A stretch of DNA of 64,000 bases from Mycobacterium sp. EPa45 (GCF_001021385.1 NZ_CP011773.1:3534001-3598000); one strand, 5' to 3'. Shown: positions 1 to 14,717, counted from the stretch's first letter. A program made the numbers and translations. Notes: generated from the letters alone by a model not told the origin.

Positions 1-1
1 G

Positions 2-1355
<1,354 letters not shown>

Positions 1356-1363
<8 letters not shown>

Positions 1364-2408
1364 CGTCCTCGCCGTCCTGCTGACCCTGCTGCTGATCCTG
1401 GCGAACGCCTTCTTCGTCGGCGCGGAGTTCGCGCTGATCTCCGCGCGCCGCGACCGCCTCGAGGCGCTGGCCGAGCAGGGTAAACGCAGCGCCGTCACGG
1501 TGATCCGGGCCGGCGAGAACCTCTCGGTGATGCTGGCCGGAGCGCAGCTGGGCATCACGCTGTGTTCGATCATCCTGGGCCGGGTCGGCGAGCCGGCGGT
1601 GGCGCATCTGCTTGCGCCGGTCTTCGATCTTCTCGGAGTGCCCGACGCCGTTCTGCACACGGTGTCGTTCCTGGTGGCCATCACGGTGGTGGTGATCCTT
1701 CACGTCCTGCTCGGCGAGATGGTGCCCAAGAACATCGCGCTGGCCGGCCCGGAGAAGTCGGCAATGCTCCTGGTGCCGCCATACCTGTTGTGGGTCAAGG
1801 CAACCCGACCGGTCATCGCCTTCTACGACTGGTGTGCGCAGATGCTGGTGCGTGCCCTCGGCGTCGAACCCAAGACGGAGCTGGAGAACACCGTCTCCAT
1901 GGTCGAACTGTCGGAGATGATCGCCGAGTCGCTGTCGGAGGGACTGCTGGACCAGGAGGAGCACATGCGACTCTCGCGAGCCCTGCAGATCCGCAATCGC
2001 GTCGTCAACGACGTGGCCGTCCCGGTGCGTGACATCCGCGCCGTGCCCGTGGCCCCGGCCGGCGGTGGTCCGACCGTGGCCGCAATCGAGCAGGCGCTCA
2101 CCGAGACGGGTTACTCCCGATTCCCGATCACCGACGCCGCCGGCGACTTCATCGGCTTCATCCACATCAAGGACATCCTCGACCAGATGGACGACCGCGA
2201 TGCGGTGGTCGACAGCGCGGTGGTGCGCCCGCTGCCGCGGGTGCCCGCCGACATGCCGCTGCCCGACGCCCTGTCGCAACTGCGCCGAGACAACAGCCAC
2301 CTGGCCCTGGTCACCGACGGCGATCAGTCGGTCTGCGCGATGGTCGCATTGGAGGACCTCGTCGAGGACGTGATCGGCACGGTGCGCGACGGGATGCACC
2401 GTGCGTGA
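1356..2408 (+). CDS. CNNM/CBS-domain membrane protein, short form lacking CorC domain
   Basis: A 350-residue CNNM-family membrane protein beginning [14 protein letters not shown] chose the ATG at 1356, which overlaps the upstream stop; longer in-frame readings would only read into the previous gene. It has four hydrophobic segments in the first 150 residues and a CBS pair at about 205-345. Unlike its upstream paralogue it ends right after the second CBS motif ([12 protein letters not shown]), so it has no CorC/HlyC domain. The long-plus-short pairing matches Rv1842c/Rv1841c and suggests a heteromeric complex (inference). Confidence 0.87.
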
Positions 2409-3318
2409 CGGAGTCCGGGCGCAGGAGGTGTGGCTGGGGCGGGCGCAAGCCCACCGCGCCCGGGTGGATGCGTTCATCGGACCGCACCGAGACCGCGCCC
2501 GGCGCGGTGACGCTCACCCGGTGTGGGATTTCCTGTTCACCTACTACAGCCTGCGTCCCCGCCAGCTGCGGGTGTGGCACCCCGGCTACGGCACCGCGCT
2601 GGCCGGCCCGGCCGGCGCCGAATACCTCGACCGCGCCGGGTACACCGCCACAGCCGACGGCGTGACCGTCAGCGCTGAATACCTGCGCTCCCGGCTGTCG
2701 ACGGTCCGCTTCGTGGCCGACCTGCTGCGCGCCACCGAGGCGCGTGCGCCGCAGTTCGGCTGCTTCGGCATGCACGAGTGGGCGATGGTCTACCGCACCG
2801 ACGCCGTCCGCCACGGCACGGTGCCGCTGCGCCTCGGTGGCGCAGGCACCGACGCGGTGGTCGAGTCGACACCATTGCGCTGCACCCACTTCGACGCGTA
2901 TCGGTTCTTCACGACCGCGGCCGCGCCGCGCAACCGCGGGCAACCGACGCGTGCCACTCAGCGCGACTGGGAACAGCCGGGGTGTCTGCACGCGAACATG
3001 GATCTCTACAAGTGGTGCTTCAAGCTCGGACCGCTGGTGAATTCGGAGTTGCTGGTGGGCTGCCTGGAGCTGGCCGCGGACGCACGTGAACTCGACATGC
3101 GGGCCAGTCCCTATGACCTGTCGGACTTCGGGTTTGAGCCCATCACCGTCGAGGAACCCGCCGGGCGAGCGGAATACGTCCGGCGCCAGGGGGTTATAGC
3201 CGAGCGCGCCGCGCCGTTGCGGGCGGCGCTGCTGGCGTGGTGTGAGCGGCTGCTGGGTGCGGAGGTGGCCTACGACACTGTGTCGGAGGGGTTCCTACCT
3301 GCGGGTAAGATGAATTGA
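2401..3318 (+). CDS. Conserved actinobacterial protein, often labelled 3-methyladenine DNA glycosylase
   Basis: A 305-residue soluble protein starting GTG, overlapping the preceding CNNM gene by 8 nt. It contains [23 protein letters not shown] near residue 40, a sequence that recurs in an actinobacterial family commonly annotated as 3-methyladenine DNA glycosylase. I see no helix-hairpin-helix or AlkA/Tag-like catalytic region, so I regard that label as unverified. There is no signal peptide or membrane segment. It ends 19 nt before the malate synthase start. Function should be treated as unknown. Confidence 0.75.
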   Translation: MRDGVRAQEVWLGRAQAHRARVDAFIGPHRDRARRGDAHPVWDFLFTYYSLRPRQLRVWHPGYGTALAGPAGAEYLDRAGYTATADGVTVSAEYLRSRLSTVRFVADLLRATEARAPQFGCFGMHEWAMVYRTDAVRHGTVPLRLGGAGTDAVVESTPLRCTHFDAYRFFTTAAAPRNRGQPTRATQRDWEQPGCLHANMDLYKWCFKLGPLVNSELLVGCLELAADARELDMRASPYDLSDFGFEPITVEEPAGRAEYVRRQGVIAERAAPLRAALLAWCERLLGAEVAYDTVSEGFLPAGKMN

Positions 3319-3337
3319 TTGTCGTGAGGGAGGACAG

Positions 3338-5554
3338 ATGAGCGATCGCGTGCCCGTGGGCAACCTGCGTGTGGCGCAGGTGTTGTACGACTTCATCACC
3401 AACGAGGCGCTGCCCGGCACCGGGATTGACGCCGACAGCTTCTGGGCCGGCGTGGACAAGGTCGTCACCGACCTGACGCCGCAGAATCAGGACCTGCTGG
3501 CCCGCCGCGACGATCTGCAGGCGCAGATCGACAAGTGGCACCGCCAGCGGATCATCGGCGGTATCGACGCCAGTGAGTACCAGCAGTTCCTCACCGACAT
3601 CGGCTACCTGCAGCCGGACCCGGGTGACTTCAGCATCACCACCTCCGGAGTGGACGACGAGATCACCACCACGGCAGGCCCGCAGCTGGTGGTTCCGATC
3701 CTCAACGCCCGGTTCGCGCTGAACGCCGCGAATGCGCGCTGGGGCTCGCTATACGACGCGCTGTACGGCACCGACGTCATCAGCACCGAGGGCGGCGCCG
3801 AACCTGGCACCAGCTACAACAAGGTGCGCGGCGATAAGGTCATCGCCTACGCCCGGGACTTCCTCGACAAGGCCGTTCCGCTGGCGTCGGGCTCTTGGGC
3901 CGATGCCACCGGACTCAGCGTCGCCGACGGTGTGCTCGAGGTCGCGCAGGATGAGCAGTCCTCCGGTCTGGCCAGCCCGGAGAAGTTCCTCGGCTACACC
4001 GGTGAACTCGGCGAACCCGCCTGGTCGGTGCTGCTGGTCAACAACGGTCTGCATATCGAGATCCTGATCGACCCCGAATCCCCGGTCGGCAAGACCGACA
4101 AAGCCGGCATCAAAGACGTCGTGCTGGAGTCGGCGATCACCACGATCATGGACTTCGAGGACTCGGTGGCCGCCGTCGACGCCGACGACAAGGTGCTCGG
4201 ATACCGCAACTGGCTCGGCCTCAACAAGGGCGACCTGGCCGAAGAGGTCAGCAAGGGCGGCAAGACCTTCACCCGCGTGCTCAACGACGACCGCACCTAC
4301 AAGACGGCTCGGCCCGATGTCGCCGACGGATCGGCTCCGGCAGACGGCAGCACTTTCACTCTGCCCGGCCGCTCCCTGCTGTTCGTCCGCAACGTCGGGC
4401 ATCTGATGACCAATGACGCGATCGTCGACTCTGACGGCAACGAGATTCCCGAGGGTATCCAGGACGCCCTGTTCACCAGCCTGATCGCGGTGCACGGGCT
4501 CAAGGCCGAGGACGGCAGCCCGCGGCAGAACAGCCGCACCGGCTCGATCTACATCGTGAAGCCGAAGATGCACGGGCCAGACGAGGTCGCGTTCACCTGC
4601 GAACTGTTCAGCCGCGTCGAGGACGTGCTGGGCCTGCCGCAGAACACCATCAAGGTCGGCATCATGGACGAGGAGCGCCGTACCTCGGCCAACCTCAAGG
4701 CCTGCATCAAGGCCGCCGCCGACCGGGTTGCGTTCATCAACACCGGCTTCCTGGACCGCACCGGCGACGAGATCCACACCTCGATGGAGGCCGGCCCGAT
4801 GATCCGCAAGGGCGCCATGAAGAGCCAGCCGTGGATCAAGGCCTACGAAGACCAGAACGTCGACATCGGCCTGGCGACCGGGTTCTCCGGCAAGGCCCAG
4901 ATCGGAAAAGGCATGTGGGCCATGACCGACCTGATGGCCGACATGGTGGAGCAGAAGATCGGTCAGCCCAAGGCCGGCGCCACCACCGCGTGGGTGCCGT
5001 CGCCGACGGCGGCCACGCTGCACGCCATGCACTACCACTACGTCGACGTCTACGAGGTTCACAAGGAGCTGGCCGGGAAGTCCCGCACCAGCATCGACGA
5101 GTTGCTGACGATCCCGCTGGCCAAGGAGCTCGCGTGGTCGCCGGAGGAGATCCACGAAGAGGTGGACAACAACTGCCAGTCGATTCTCGGCTACGTGGTG
5201 CGCTGGATCGACGCCGGTGTCGGCTGCTCGAAGGTGCCCGACATTCACGACGTCGCGCTGATGGAAGATCGTGCGACGCTGCGCATTTCAAGCCAGCTAC
5301 TGGCGAACTGGTTGCGGCACGGCGTGATCACCGAGGACGACGTCCGCGAGAGCCTGCGCCGGATGGCGGCGGTGGTCGACGAGCAGAACGCCAAGGATCC
5401 CGACTTCAAGCCGATGGCGACGGACCCGGACAACAGCATCGCGTTCCAGGCCGCTCAGGAGCTGATCCTGGCCGGCGCGGCCCAGCCGAACGGCTACACC
5501 GAGCCGATCCTGCATCGGCGCCGCCGGGAGTACAAGGCCAGTACCGGCGCCTGA
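3338..5554 (+). CDS. glcB: Malate synthase G
   Basis: Condenses glyoxylate with acetyl-CoA to malate in the cytosol, the second glyoxylate-shunt step and the sink for glyoxylate from allantoin and glycolate. At 738 residues it is full length for isoform G. Recognisable blocks include [16 protein letters not shown] (about 270), the [12 protein letters not shown] motif (about 445), the SMEAGPM block and the C-terminal [27 protein letters not shown] region holding the acid/base site. An AGGGAGGA-like ribosome site (gagggagga) sits 6-7 nt before the ATG. It corresponds to Rv1837c. It lies alone, 19 nt downstream of its neighbour. Confidence 0.97.
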   Translation: MSDRVPVGNLRVAQVLYDFITNEALPGTGIDADSFWAGVDKVVTDLTPQNQDLLARRDDLQAQIDKWHRQRIIGGIDASEYQQFLTDIGYLQPDPGDFSITTSGVDDEITTTAGPQLVVPILNARFALNAANARWGSLYDALYGTDVISTEGGAEPGTSYNKVRGDKVIAYARDFLDKAVPLASGSWADATGLSVADGVLEVAQDEQSSGLASPEKFLGYTGELGEPAWSVLLVNNGLHIEILIDPESPVGKTDKAGIKDVVLESAITTIMDFEDSVAAVDADDKVLGYRNWLGLNKGDLAEEVSKGGKTFTRVLNDDRTYKTARPDVADGSAPADGSTFTLPGRSLLFVRNVGHLMTNDAIVDSDGNEIPEGIQDALFTSLIAVHGLKAEDGSPRQNSRTGSIYIVKPKMHGPDEVAFTCELFSRVEDVLGLPQNTIKVGIMDEERRTSANLKACIKAAADRVAFINTGFLDRTGDEIHTSMEAGPMIRKGAMKSQPWIKAYEDQNVDIGLATGFSGKAQIGKGMWAMTDLMADMVEQKIGQPKAGATTAWVPSPTAATLHAMHYHYVDVYEVHKELAGKSRTSIDELLTIPLAKELAWSPEEIHEEVDNNCQSILGYVVRWIDAGVGCSKVPDIHDVALMEDRATLRISSQLLANWLRHGVITEDDVRESLRRMAAVVDEQNAKDPDFKPMATDPDNSIAFQAAQELILAGAAQPNGYTEPILHRRRREYKASTGA

Positions 5555-5605
5555 CCTCCAAGCTGCACCGCATCACCGTTGAACGAAAGAGGATGAGGCA
5601 CCGCC

Positions 5606-7501
5606 ATGGGCAGGCACAGCAGACCGGGTCCCGGGGGCTCCTTCGGTGACGAGCCTGCCGACGAAACACCGACCGGTCGCTTCGCCCGCTCCGGCAACGA
5701 TGCCGATGTCCCTGACGTCGAGGACGCCGATTCGTCGTCGCTGACCGACACCGCCCGCCGCAGAATCGCTTTCGAGGGCGGGCACCGCAGCGAGGGCGGC
5801 CGCCGCGGGGTGAGCCTCGGGGTGATTGCCGCGCTGGTCACCGTGGTCGTGGTCGTCGGTGGAGTGATCCTGTGGCGGTTCTTCGGCGACGCGTTGTCAC
5901 ACCGGTCGACCGACGCGGCCCAGAAATGTCTGGCAGGCACCCTCAACGTCGGTGTGGTCGCCGACCCGTCGATCGCCGACAACGTCACCAAGTTCGCCGA
6001 GGGCTTCAACGCCACGGTCACCCCGGTCGGCGACCGTTGCGTGAAGATGGTTGTCACCGCTGCCGATTCCGATCGGGTGGTCGACGGGTTCGTCGCCAAC
6101 TGGCCGGGCGATCTCGGCGAGCGTCCCGCGCTGTGGGTTCCGGCCAGTTCCATCGGCGCGGCGCGCCTTCAGTCCACCGCGGGTAAGGAAGTCGTCAGCG
6201 ACGCGCGCTCTCTGGTCAGTTCGCCGGTGGTCCTCGCGGTGCGTCCGCAGCTCAAAGATGCTCTGGGACAGCAGAGTTGGTCGGCGTTGCCGGGCCTGCA
6301 GTCGAACCCGACGGCGCTCGACGGCCTGAACCTGCCCGGCTGGGGTTCGCTACGGCTGGCGCTGCCCACCGTCGGTGATGCCGACGCCACCTATCTGGCC
6401 GCCGAAGCGGTGGCCACGTCGTCAGCGCCCGCGAACGCGCCCGCCACCGCCGGCCTCGGCGCGGTCAACGGGCTGCTCGCCGGTCAGCCCAAGCTGGCCG
6501 ACACCACCACCGACACGGCGTGGAAGGCGCTTCTGGGTTCCGGTGACTCCGCCGGTGCGCCCGTGCATGCCGTCGCGACCACCGAGCAGCAGTTGTTCGC
6601 GCGCGCATCCTCGGTGCAGGATGCCAAGAACAGCGTCGCAGAGTGGCTGCCGCAGGGACCGGTCGCCGTGGCCGACTACCCCACCGTCCTGCTCTCGGGC
6701 AGCTGGCTGTCCGAGGAACAGGTCAGTGCAGCAAGCCAATTCGCCCGGTTCATGCGCAAACCGGAACAGCTGAGCACCCTGGCCAAGGCCGGCTTCCGGG
6801 CCGAAGGCGCCACCCCGCCGGGCAACGACGTGGTGAGCTTCCCGCAACTGGGTTCGCCGCTGACCATCGACGACGAGTCGGTGCGCGCCACGCTAGCCGC
6901 GGCGGTGTCCACCCCGGCCACCGGATCGGCCACCACGATCATGCTCAATCAGGCGATGGGTGCCGACGAGGGCGGCAAGTCACGCCTGGCCAATGTCGTG
7001 ACCGCGCTGACCAATCGCATCGGTGCGCTCCCGTCGAACGCGGCGGTCGGGTTGTGGACGTTCAACGGCACCGAGGGCAAGTCGGCGGTGCCGATGGGGC
7101 CGTTGACCGATGACCTCAACGGGCAGCCGCGCTCGGCCGCGCTGACCGGCACTCTGGGCGGATTGTCGCCGTCGGGCAGCGGTGCCGTGTCGTTCACGAC
7201 GCTGCGGTTGGCGTACGGCGAGGCGATGGCGAACTTCCGCCAGGGACAAACCAATTCGCTGCTGGTGATCACCCAGGGTCCGCACACCGATCAGACGCTG
7301 GACGGCCCGGGGCTGATTCAGTACGTCAAGTCGGCGGCCGATCCGGCCAAGCCGGTGGCGATCAACGTCATCGACTTCGGTGACGACTCCGACCGTGCAA
7401 CGTGGGAGGCGGTCGCCCAAGCCTCGGGTGGCACATATCAGAATGTCGCGTCGTCGGATTCGCCGGACCTGGCGACCGCCGTGTCGACGCTGCTGTCCTA
7501 G
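5606..7501 (+). CDS. Membrane-anchored substrate-binding/VWA-like protein (Rv1836c-type)
   Basis: A 631-residue protein with a hydrophilic N-terminal tail of about 65 residues rich in acidic and Arg residues, one transmembrane helix at about 70-92 (LGVIAALVTVVVVVGGVIL) and a large extracytoplasmic part. The middle resembles a periplasmic-binding-type fold; the last 200 residues resemble a von Willebrand A domain. The usual metal-site DxSxS is not obvious: the equivalent strand reads IMLNQAMGADEGGKS, so metal binding may be lost. A gaaagagg ribosome site precedes the ATG. It resembles Rv1836c, whose function I do not know. It converges on the next gene with a 4-nt overlap. Confidence 0.8.
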   Translation: MGRHSRPGPGGSFGDEPADETPTGRFARSGNDADVPDVEDADSSSLTDTARRRIAFEGGHRSEGGRRGVSLGVIAALVTVVVVVGGVILWRFFGDALSHRSTDAAQKCLAGTLNVGVVADPSIADNVTKFAEGFNATVTPVGDRCVKMVVTAADSDRVVDGFVANWPGDLGERPALWVPASSIGAARLQSTAGKEVVSDARSLVSSPVVLAVRPQLKDALGQQSWSALPGLQSNPTALDGLNLPGWGSLRLALPTVGDADATYLAAEAVATSSAPANAPATAGLGAVNGLLAGQPKLADTTTDTAWKALLGSGDSAGAPVHAVATTEQQLFARASSVQDAKNSVAEWLPQGPVAVADYPTVLLSGSWLSEEQVSAASQFARFMRKPEQLSTLAKAGFRAEGATPPGNDVVSFPQLGSPLTIDDESVRATLAAAVSTPATGSATTIMLNQAMGADEGGKSRLANVVTALTNRIGALPSNAAVGLWTFNGTEGKSAVPMGPLTDDLNGQPRSAALTGTLGGLSPSGSGAVSFTTLRLAYGEAMANFRQGQTNSLLVITQGPHTDQTLDGPGLIQYVKSAADPAKPVAINVIDFGDDSDRATWEAVAQASGGTYQNVASSDSPDLATAVSTLLS

Positions 7502-8364
7502 ATCTTGAGCAACTGCCGTGCGCCGGCGGTGAATTCGTCGGGGACCTCGATCTGCGGGTAGTGGCCGATTCCCGTCAGTTCGATCACCTCGGCCGCGGGC
7601 CGCAGCTCCCGCAGGCCGGCGAGCACATTCGTGGTGGCCACCGGATCGCCGGTCGCCCAGAGGAATCCGAGTGGCTTGTCCCAGTCGCGGACGGCGCCGT
7701 GCCAGCGTTCGGCGAACCGAACCCGCTCGTTGAGGTAGGCGCACAGCAGATTGATGATGCGGTGACCGTCGTCGCGCGCCATCAGAGCCCACTGCGCGTT
7801 CGCCTCGTCGTCGCTCAGCGGGTGCGCCGCGCTGAAGAGTTTGGCGAAGCCGCGCAGGAAGCCCCGCTCGTTGGTCAGCCGAGCGAGCAGCGGTCCAAGC
7901 GGGCCGCGCAGGATCTTCTGGCTGGGCCGCAGGCTCGCGCGTTCGATGATCACGCTGCCGTTGGTGAGCACAGCACGCTGGATGTCGAACGGCAGCGATC
8001 CGGAGACATCACGGGCCAGAAGTTCGGTGGCCACCGAGGTGCCCATGTCGTGGGCGAGCAGCACCACCGGGCCGGGCGCGGCGTCGGCGACCACCTGCTG
8101 CACGATGTCGGCCTGCTCCAGCAGGCTGTAGCGATGCGGGCGGGGTTTGTCGGAGAGCCCGAACCCGAGGAAGTCCAGCGTCAGCCAGGCCTGGTCGCCG
8201 AGGCGTTCGACGACGCCACGAAAGTCGTAGGAACTCGACGGGAACCCGTGTAGCAGAAGCACGGTCGGGCCGGACCCGGGTCGCGACCGCACGAAGACCT
8301 GACCCGCGCTGGTCGACAGCATGCGACCACCGTCTTGCCACTGACGAACGCTGGCAGGCAGCAT
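7498..8364 (-). CDS. lipZ: Alpha/beta hydrolase with Asp nucleophile (LipZ-like)
   Basis: A 288-residue alpha/beta hydrolase closely resembling Rv1834 (LipZ). The oxyanion-hole motif is LLLHGFPSSSYDF near residue 35. The nucleophile elbow reads LLAHDMGTSVA, with Asp rather than Ser in the catalytic position, as in epoxide hydrolases and haloalkane dehalogenases. A second acidic residue (TGDPVATTN) and a late GIGHYPQ histidine complete a triad. It follows gcvB by only 12 nt on the same strand, so it is probably co-transcribed and under the glycine riboswitch. The lipase-type name therefore looks questionable. Confidence 0.88.
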   Translation of the reverse strand: MLPASVRQWQDGGRMLSTSAGQVFVRSRPGSGPTVLLLHGFPSSSYDFRGVVERLGDQAWLTLDFLGFGLSDKPRPHRYSLLEQADIVQQVVADAAPGPVVLLAHDMGTSVATELLARDVSGSLPFDIQRAVLTNGSVIIERASLRPSQKILRGPLGPLLARLTNERGFLRGFAKLFSAAHPLSDDEANAQWALMARDDGHRIINLLCAYLNERVRFAERWHGAVRDWDKPLGFLWATGDPVATTNVLAGLRELRPAAEVIELTGIGHYPQIEVPDEFTAGARQLLKI

Positions 8365-8376
8365 CCGCTGACGCTA

Positions 8377-11232
<2,856 letters not shown>

Positions 11233-11269
11233 GGGGGACTCCTGACTTACGGCGCAGCCGTCAGCGGCG

Positions 11270-11483
11270 TCCTCTCCCTCTGTCGTCCACCCGGACCGGG
11301 CGCCTGAGAGATTCGGTCAGCCCGCGTCAGCGGCGCGACTGCCTTTCCCCATGGGCGGGTGACCACTGGTCACCGCTTTCCAGAGGCATCGTGGCCACGC
11401 GCGGTCCGGGTGCCTGAGAGGTTGACGGAGAGGTGTTGCTCCTTCGGCGTCCGTGGCTGGCTGCCACGAAGCTCTCCCGCGCG
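11270..11483 (-). promoter_or_regulatory. Tandem glycine riboswitch upstream of gcvB
   Basis: On the minus strand, aptamer 1 shows GGGAGAG (11478-11472), the core CCGAAGGAGCAA (11447-11436) and CUCUCAGGCA (around 11420-11411). It is joined by the characteristic linker CCUCUGGAAAGC (11386-11375) to a second aptamer with CUCUCAGGCG (11310-11301) and the terminal GACAGAGGGAG (11284-11274). The order and both CUCUCAGGC motifs are diagnostic of the tandem glycine riboswitch class. In aptamer 2 the CCGAAGGGGCAA-like core is diverged (AUGGGGAAAGGCA). It ends about 38 nt before the gcvB start; glycine should turn expression on. Confidence 0.93.
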
Positions 11484-11502
11484 AGGGCGATACCCCGCGA
11501 TT

Positions 11503-12147
11503 CTAACCGATCTTGCGGTCGCGGCTCTTGCGTCGGGAGGCCAGCTCGTCCTCCGGCGAGGCGATCGACTCGCCGCCGTCGGCCCGCTCACCCGGGAAGT
11601 CTGCGATCGCGCCGGACAGTTCCCGCATGGCGCCGCTGACCGCGATGCCGAACACACCCTGGCCGCCCTGCAGCAAGTCGACGACCTCTTCGGCCGACGT
11701 GCACTCGTACACCGTTGTGCCATCGGAGAACAGGGTGATGTTGGCCAGGTCCTGCACGCCGCGCTGACGCAGATGGTCGACGGCGACGCGGATGTTGTGC
11801 AGCGAGATGCCGGTGTCGAGCAGCCGCTTGACGATCTTGAGGACCAGGATGTCCTTGAACGAATACAGGCGCTGGCTGCCGGAGCCCGCCGCACCGCGGA
11901 TGGACGGCACCACCAATGAGGTGCGGGCCCAGTAATCCAACTGGCGGTAGGTGATTCCGGCGATCTGGCAGGCACTCGGCCCCCGGTAACCGACCAGCTC
12001 GTCGGGGACCGAGTCGTCGGGGAACAGGCCCGGCTGCACCGGCTCACTCACCGGCGCGCCGCGGGGTGTGTCCGCCTCGAAGCGGCCATCGGAATCAGAG
12101 CCCGTGCCAGCAAGGTCCAACTGTCCCTGACGTGGCTGCTCGCCCAC
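11503..12147 (-). CDS. mcdR: MerR-family regulator of growth/cell division (Rv1830, ResR/McdR)
   Basis: A 214-residue MerR-type DNA-binding protein. The helix-turn-helix spans about residues 55-105 ([32 protein letters not shown]), preceded by a disordered N-terminal tail and followed by an oligomerisation region and a basic C-terminus. It starts at GTG with GAGGAAG just upstream. It matches Rv1830, described as the antibiotic-resilience and cell-division regulator ResR/McdR. It lies immediately upstream of the glycine riboswitch on the same strand, so read-through into gcvB is possible. Its own targets cannot be read from sequence. Confidence 0.9.
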   Translation of the reverse strand: MGEQPRQGQLDLAGTGSDSDGRFEADTPRGAPVSEPVQPGLFPDDSVPDELVGYRGPSACQIAGITYRQLDYWARTSLVVPSIRGAAGSGSQRLYSFKDILVLKIVKRLLDTGISLHNIRVAVDHLRQRGVQDLANITLFSDGTTVYECTSAEEVVDLLQGGQGVFGIAVSGAMRELSGAIADFPGERADGGESIASPEDELASRRKSRDRKIG

Positions 12148-12392
12148 GATGCTTCCTCTCGCCGTTCGAACCTATGGCCCGCTGACCGCTCCACCAACCA
12201 CGTTTGCCCAGTCCGAGTCCACCGAGCATACGCTTTTCGACGGGCGGTCGCGCTCGTCGTTCGCAATCAAAGTATGGCTGCCCTTGGCTGCGCTCCGCGT
12301 CATCCGCCGCGCGTGTCGAACCGCTGCAGGCCAAGTGAGACGCATCCGTGATCTTGCTCTCGGTGTCTCACCAGGCACGGCCGGACACCCCG

Positions 12393-12887
12393 TCAGGTCG
12401 CCTTGAAATCGTCCGGGGACACGCTGTCGAGAAACTCTTTGAATTTCTCGACCTCGTCCTCGCGCACGGCCCCGGTGGATTCGTCGTCGCCCTCGTCCGG
12501 AATCAGCAGCCCGGCCTCGGCCAGTACCGCCTCCTCGACGTAGATCGGCACACCCATCCGCAGCGCGATCGCCACCGAGTCCGACGGCCGGGCGGACACC
12601 TTGATGTCACGGTCGAAGATCAGGTCGGCGTAGAACGTGCCTTCCTGCAAGTCCACGATCCGCACCTCTTTGAGCGAATGCCCCAGTGCGCCAATGACAT
12701 CTCGGAACAGGTCGTGGGTCAGCGGCCGGGCCGGCTCGACGCCCTGCTGTTCGAGCGCGATCGCGGTGGCCTCCGACTGACCGATCCAGATGGGCAGGTA
12801 GCGGTCGCCGTTGGATTCCCGCAGTAACAGAACCGGCTGGTTCTGGGGCTGCTCGACGCGAATGCCAACCACACGAACCTCACCCAT
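12393..12887 (-). CDS. Bifunctional nuclease family protein (DUF151)
   Basis: A 164-residue DUF151 protein of the type of Rv1829. The N-terminal block MGEVRVVGIRVEQPQNQPVL and the LPIWIGQSEATAIALEQQG segment are family hallmarks, as is SARPSDSVAIALRMGVPI near residue 100. Some members have DNase/RNase activity, but the cellular role here is unknown. It sits between the two MerR regulators in the conserved order Rv1828-Rv1829-Rv1830, 245 nt upstream of mcdR. That 245-nt gap (12148-12392) contains no gene I can support, but it probably carries the mcdR promoter. Confidence 0.92.
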   Translation of the reverse strand: MGEVRVVGIRVEQPQNQPVLLLRESNGDRYLPIWIGQSEATAIALEQQGVEPARPLTHDLFRDVIGALGHSLKEVRIVDLQEGTFYADLIFDRDIKVSARPSDSVAIALRMGVPIYVEEAVLAEAGLLIPDEGDDESTGAVREDEVEKFKEFLDSVSPDDFKAT

Positions 12888-12936
12888 CTGTGCCTGACCT
12901 CCGCGCTGGTTGTGCCATCATCGGCGAGTCTAGTCC

Positions 12937-13677
12937 TCAGCGGTCGAGAACGTCTCGTACCGCGGACTTGATCAGCGATGTGTGCAACGTGATTGCCAGA
13001 GCGGCAACCTCACGCGCCAAATCGTCGGCGCGGTCGCGCGCACCGGTCTTGGATGCCTTGCCCACCGGTCCTGCGATCTGCGCGATCAGGTCGGACTGCC
13101 GGTCCGCCGCCGACCGAAATGCCCGCAGGTGTCGCGGTTCGACGCCGTACTCCCCCAGCGCCCGTGCGCATTGCGCGATGACCACCGAATGTTCGTCGAA
13201 CAACCCGCCCGGGCCGGTGGTGATCACCCCCGCTTTGCACAGCGCGGTCAGCATCTCCTCGCCCACACCGGATCGCTCCAGCAGGTCTTCTCGGCTCAGC
13301 CGCACCTGAGCGCGTGCGACATCGATATCGTCGCCGGCGTCAGGCGAGTCCTGGTCGGCCACCGTCACCAAACGCGGTACGGCGTAAGGCGATCCGACGT
13401 GGGGCAGCTCGCCGTCCGGCTGGGCGTCGAGCTGTGCCTTGATGACCTTCAGCGGCAGATAGTGGTCACGCTGGGCGGTCAGGATGAACCGCAACCGGGC
13501 ACAGTCGTACGCGGTGAATCGCCGATACCCCGATCCGCTGCGCTCCGGCGTGACGAGACCCTCGGCTTCCAAGAATCGGATCTTGGAGATCGTCACGTCC
13601 GGGAAGTCCGGTCGCAGCAGGTCCAGGACCGCTCCGATAGACATCCCGGCAAGCGCGGGAGTATCGGGGGCGGTCAC
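12937..13677 (-). CDS. ftsR: MerR-family regulator FtsR (Rv1828-type)
   Basis: A 246-residue MerR-family regulator, equivalent to Rv1828 and corynebacterial FtsR, an activator of ftsZ expression. The winged HTH occupies about residues 10-80 ([30 protein letters not shown], then [16 protein letters not shown]). A C-terminal dimerisation/effector region extends to the end. It starts at GTG 13677, which overlaps the garA stop by one base (TAGTG), so the two are translationally coupled. Regulation of division genes is known for the family and inferred here. Confidence 0.9.
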   Translation of the reverse strand: MTAPDTPALAGMSIGAVLDLLRPDFPDVTISKIRFLEAEGLVTPERSGSGYRRFTAYDCARLRFILTAQRDHYLPLKVIKAQLDAQPDGELPHVGSPYAVPRLVTVADQDSPDAGDDIDVARAQVRLSREDLLERSGVGEEMLTALCKAGVITTGPGGLFDEHSVVIAQCARALGEYGVEPRHLRAFRSAADRQSDLIAQIAGPVGKASKTGARDRADDLAREVAALAITLHTSLIKSAVRDVLDR

Positions 13678-14144
13678 TAGCTTCCTGGACCGCCTTCGTC
13701 GTCGGACGACTTCGGTCCGGTGAGGAAGACCAGGCGGAACTTGCCGATCTGGACCTCGTCGCCGTTGGCCAGCGTGGCCGAGTCGACCGGTTCGCGGTTG
13801 ACGTAGGTGCCGTTGAGGCTGCCGACGTCGACGACCTGGAATTCGTTGCCGTCCAAGCGGAACTCGGCGTGCCGACGGCTGACGGTCACGTCATCGAGGA
13901 AGATGTCGGAGTCCGGGTGACGGCCGGCCGAGGTCGTCGCCTGATCCAGGAGGAACCGCGAGCCCGCGTTGGGGCCACGCTTGACGACCAGCAGCGCCGA
14001 GCCCACCGGCAGGCCTTCGACCCCGGATACCGAGCTCTCGCCGCCGGTGGCCGCCGGGGCGTCCAGCTCGTTGAGGAAGTCGGCGCGGAAGACCGAAGTC
14101 GTCTCCACGGTGACTTCGTCAGAGTTCTGGTCCTTGTCGGTCAC
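13677..14144 (-). CDS. garA: GarA, FHA-domain regulator of 2-oxoglutarate metabolism
   Basis: A 155-residue FHA protein, equivalent to Rv1827. Unphosphorylated GarA binds and controls 2-oxoglutarate dehydrogenase, NAD-glutamate dehydrogenase and glutamate synthase; phosphorylation by PknB or PknG at the N-terminal ETTS motif switches it off. That motif is visible here as VETTSVFR with Thr15 and Thr16. The FHA core carries the phosphothreonine-reading residues in [15 protein letters not shown] and GSLNGTYVN. It starts at GTG. It is coupled to ftsR by a 1-nt overlap and lies 155 nt downstream of gcvH. Confidence 0.97.
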   Translation of the reverse strand: MTDKDQNSDEVTVETTSVFRADFLNELDAPAATGGESSVSGVEGLPVGSALLVVKRGPNAGSRFLLDQATTSAGRHPDSDIFLDDVTVSRRHAEFRLDGNEFQVVDVGSLNGTYVNREPVDSATLANGDEVQIGKFRLVFLTGPKSSDDEGGPGS

Positions 14145-14299
14145 CCGCTACTCCTCACTGGCTGCCGTGGCTGTACTTGGCGGGTATCCGCACAAGACGC
14201 CCGTCCGCCTCAACAATCAATTACGTCGACCGTACCGCGCAGTGGTCGTCGTTGTGTCCACCACCGCCGGATCGGTGGCTGGCAGGCACCCTAACAATG

Positions 14300-14695
14300 T
14301 CATTCAGTCACTGTGTCCCGATAGGCGTCCGCATCGAGCAACGCCGCCAACCCCTTTTCGAGGGTATCGCCGTCGACCTGCAACTCCAACAACCACCCCT
14401 GACCGTAGGGGTCGGAGTTGACCAGCCCGGGGCTGCCCTCCAATTCGCCGTTGACCGCAATCACTTTGGCCGTGACGGGGGCGTAGAGATCCGAAACCGA
14501 CTTGGTGGACTCCACCTCGCCGAAGGACTCACCGGACGTGACGTCGCTGCCCACCTCGGGTAACTGCACGTACACCACGTCGCCGAGCGAGGACTGGGCG
14601 AAGTCGGTGATGCCGACGCGCACGGTGTCGTCACCGATGCGCTGCACCCACTCGTGCTCGGCGGTGTAGCGCAGGTCGGCTGGGATTTCGCTCAC
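14300..14695 (-). CDS. gcvH: Glycine cleavage system H protein
   Basis: The 131-residue lipoyl carrier of the glycine cleavage system, shuttling the aminomethyl group between P, T and L proteins. The lipoylated lysine is K65 in [11 protein letters not shown]. The N-terminal sequence [14 protein letters not shown] is typical. The start is the ATG at 14695. It belongs to the minus-strand run with DUF881 genes upstream and garA downstream. No glycine riboswitch motif is visible before it, so only gcvB appears glycine-switched in this window. It corresponds to Rv1826. Confidence 0.96.
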   Translation of the reverse strand: MSEIPADLRYTAEHEWVQRIGDDTVRVGITDFAQSSLGDVVYVQLPEVGSDVTSGESFGEVESTKSVSDLYAPVTAKVIAVNGELEGSPGLVNSDPYGQGWLLELQVDGDTLEKGLAALLDADAYRDTVTE

Positions 14696-14717
14696 GGTGC
14701 TCCTCGGTGTCGGATGC

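Noticed and set aside
3749..5248. 499-aa open frame opposite malate synthase
   Set aside because: Same type of high-GC antisense shadow, with no recognisable domain.
12148..12392. 245-nt gap between mcdR and the DUF151 gene, checked for small RNA or peptide
   Set aside because: No hairpin with U-run, no coding-like frame; probably promoter only.
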